Origin: Phycisphaerales bacterium
GTDB lineage: Bacteria; Planctomycetota; Phycisphaerae; Phycisphaerales; SM1A02
Length of the DNA: 44,191 nucleotides
Assembly (NCBI GenBank): GCA_009691725.1
Contig: SIAP01000015.1
Span: 1 to 44,191, forward strand
Direction: 5' to 3'
Made by a program: the position numbers and the translations under genes. Within the stretch, counting starts at the first letter, position 1, and every line of letters starts with the position of its first letter. The notes beneath the pieces are model-generated. The model saw nothing but the letters and a program-made list of their open reading frames with translations, was not told the DNA's origin and did not search any database. Shown piece after piece: positions 43,680 through 44,191 of this stretch.

Positions 43680-44191
43680 ATGCGCATCGCTCTTATCCAA
43701 ATGGATTCGATTGTCGGCGACCTCGTCCACAACGCGGCGTCCATCTGTCGATATGCGCTCGAAGCATCAGCGAAGGGTGCGGTGATCGCCATCACTCCCG
43801 AACTGTCTCTCGTGGGCTATCCGCCGCGCGACGTGCTGCTGCGCGGCGGGTTCGTCGATGGGTGCATGGACGCTGCAAAAGCACTGGCGAAACGCCTGGA
43901 GCGTGAGGGGGCTGGCGGTCTTGCAGTGGTGATTGGTCTGCCACTTCCAGTTCCGGGTGGTGCGCCGCAGATCACCAACGGGTGTGCGATCTTGCGCGGT
44001 GGCAGGATTGAGCAGACATACTCCAAACGACTTCTTCCGCAATACGACGTCTTCGATGAGGCGAGATACTTCTCGCCAGGGGCTGAGAACGCGATCATCG
44101 ATGTGGCCGGCAGGCGCGTGGGACTGTTGATGTGCGAGGATTTCTGGCGGGGATTGGATGTTGGCGAAGGCGATGGCTATTCGATCGATCC
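43680..44191 (+). CDS. nadE: Glutamine-dependent NAD+ synthetase, N-terminal part (cut by window end)
   Basis: The frame is open from ATG 43680 to the last base (170 residues). It is the nitrilase-type glutaminase domain of NadE: ALIQMDSIVGDL, the catalytic Glu in ITPELSLVGYPPRD, Lys in YSKRLLPQYDVFDEARYF and Cys in GLLMCEDFW. YPPRDLL plus the YDVFDE(x)RYF segment is typical of NadE. The ATP-binding synthetase domain should follow outside the window. It begins 7 nt after the threonine ammonia-lyase stop, so it is in the same operon as pckA. Confidence 0.9.
   Translation, partial: MRIALIQMDSIVGDLVHNAASICRYALEASAKGAVIAITPELSLVGYPPRDVLLRGGFVDGCMDAAKALAKRLEREGAGGLAVVIGLPLPVPGGAPQITNGCAILRGGRIEQTYSKRLLPQYDVFDEARYFSPGAENAIIDVAGRRVGLLMCEDFWRGLDVGEGDGYSID

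Overview
This window looks like chromosomal DNA from a planctomycete, most likely class Phycisphaerae. The evidence is a DUF1800/DUF1501 pair, two secreted proteins ending in tandem dockerin-like motifs (DxNxDGxVxxxDLSxLLxxWG), a degenerate FmdB-type protein, a PVC-style stand-alone release-factor-domain protein, and G+C-rich DNA with densely packed genes. I saw no insertion sequence, prophage or CRISPR array. Most genes are housekeeping. The unusual material is in expression signals, gene boundaries, repeats and a few altered proteins.

Layout: 1-2.7 kb holds the tail of a secreted dockerin-type protein and a DinG-like helicase, followed by a broken receiver-domain remnant. 3.0-8.0 kb is a minus-strand operon whose first four genes are coupled by overlaps or a 3-nt gap: TIM-barrel isomerase, FmdB-like protein, polytopic membrane protein, DUF1800 and DUF1501. 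8.1-10.7 kb has a hotdog thioesterase-like gene and ligA. 10.7-13.4 kb has uppP, a Cys-rich secreted protein and ilvC, all on the minus strand. 13.5-15.7 kb has a PilZ protein and RNase III, convergent with shikimate kinase and a short rpmH gene. 15.8-23.7 kb is a complete phosphate module in the transcribed order anmK, phoB, phoR, pstS, pstC, pstA, pstB, phoU. 23.8-26.3 kb has UDP-glucuronate decarboxylase and recA. 26.3-30.7 kb has a candidate structured RNA, tRNA-Leu, a cysteine desulfurase, pgi and tal. 30.7-37.4 kb has a metzincin protease, an M20 amidohydrolase, a release-factor-like protein, tsaD and hflX. 37.4-40.7 kb is the least ordinary stretch: an unknown protein, a MshEN-like protein, tRNA-Phe, a sigma-like protein, a 14-bp tandem repeat, a nitrilase and tRNA-His. 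40.8 kb to the end has pckA, threonine ammonia-lyase and the start of nadE.

Expression signals fall into two classes. Some genes have clear Shine-Dalgarno sites (11707-12312, rnc, phoU, recA, tal, pckA, ilvC). About eight others have none, and instead carry a TAnnnT- or CATAAT-type -10 hexamer 3-9 nt before the start codon, which predicts leaderless mRNAs. Two further genes begin 5 and 16 nt after a same-strand tRNA. Together these suggest that much translation here starts without a conventional leader.

All functional calls are from reading motifs by eye; no database search was run.
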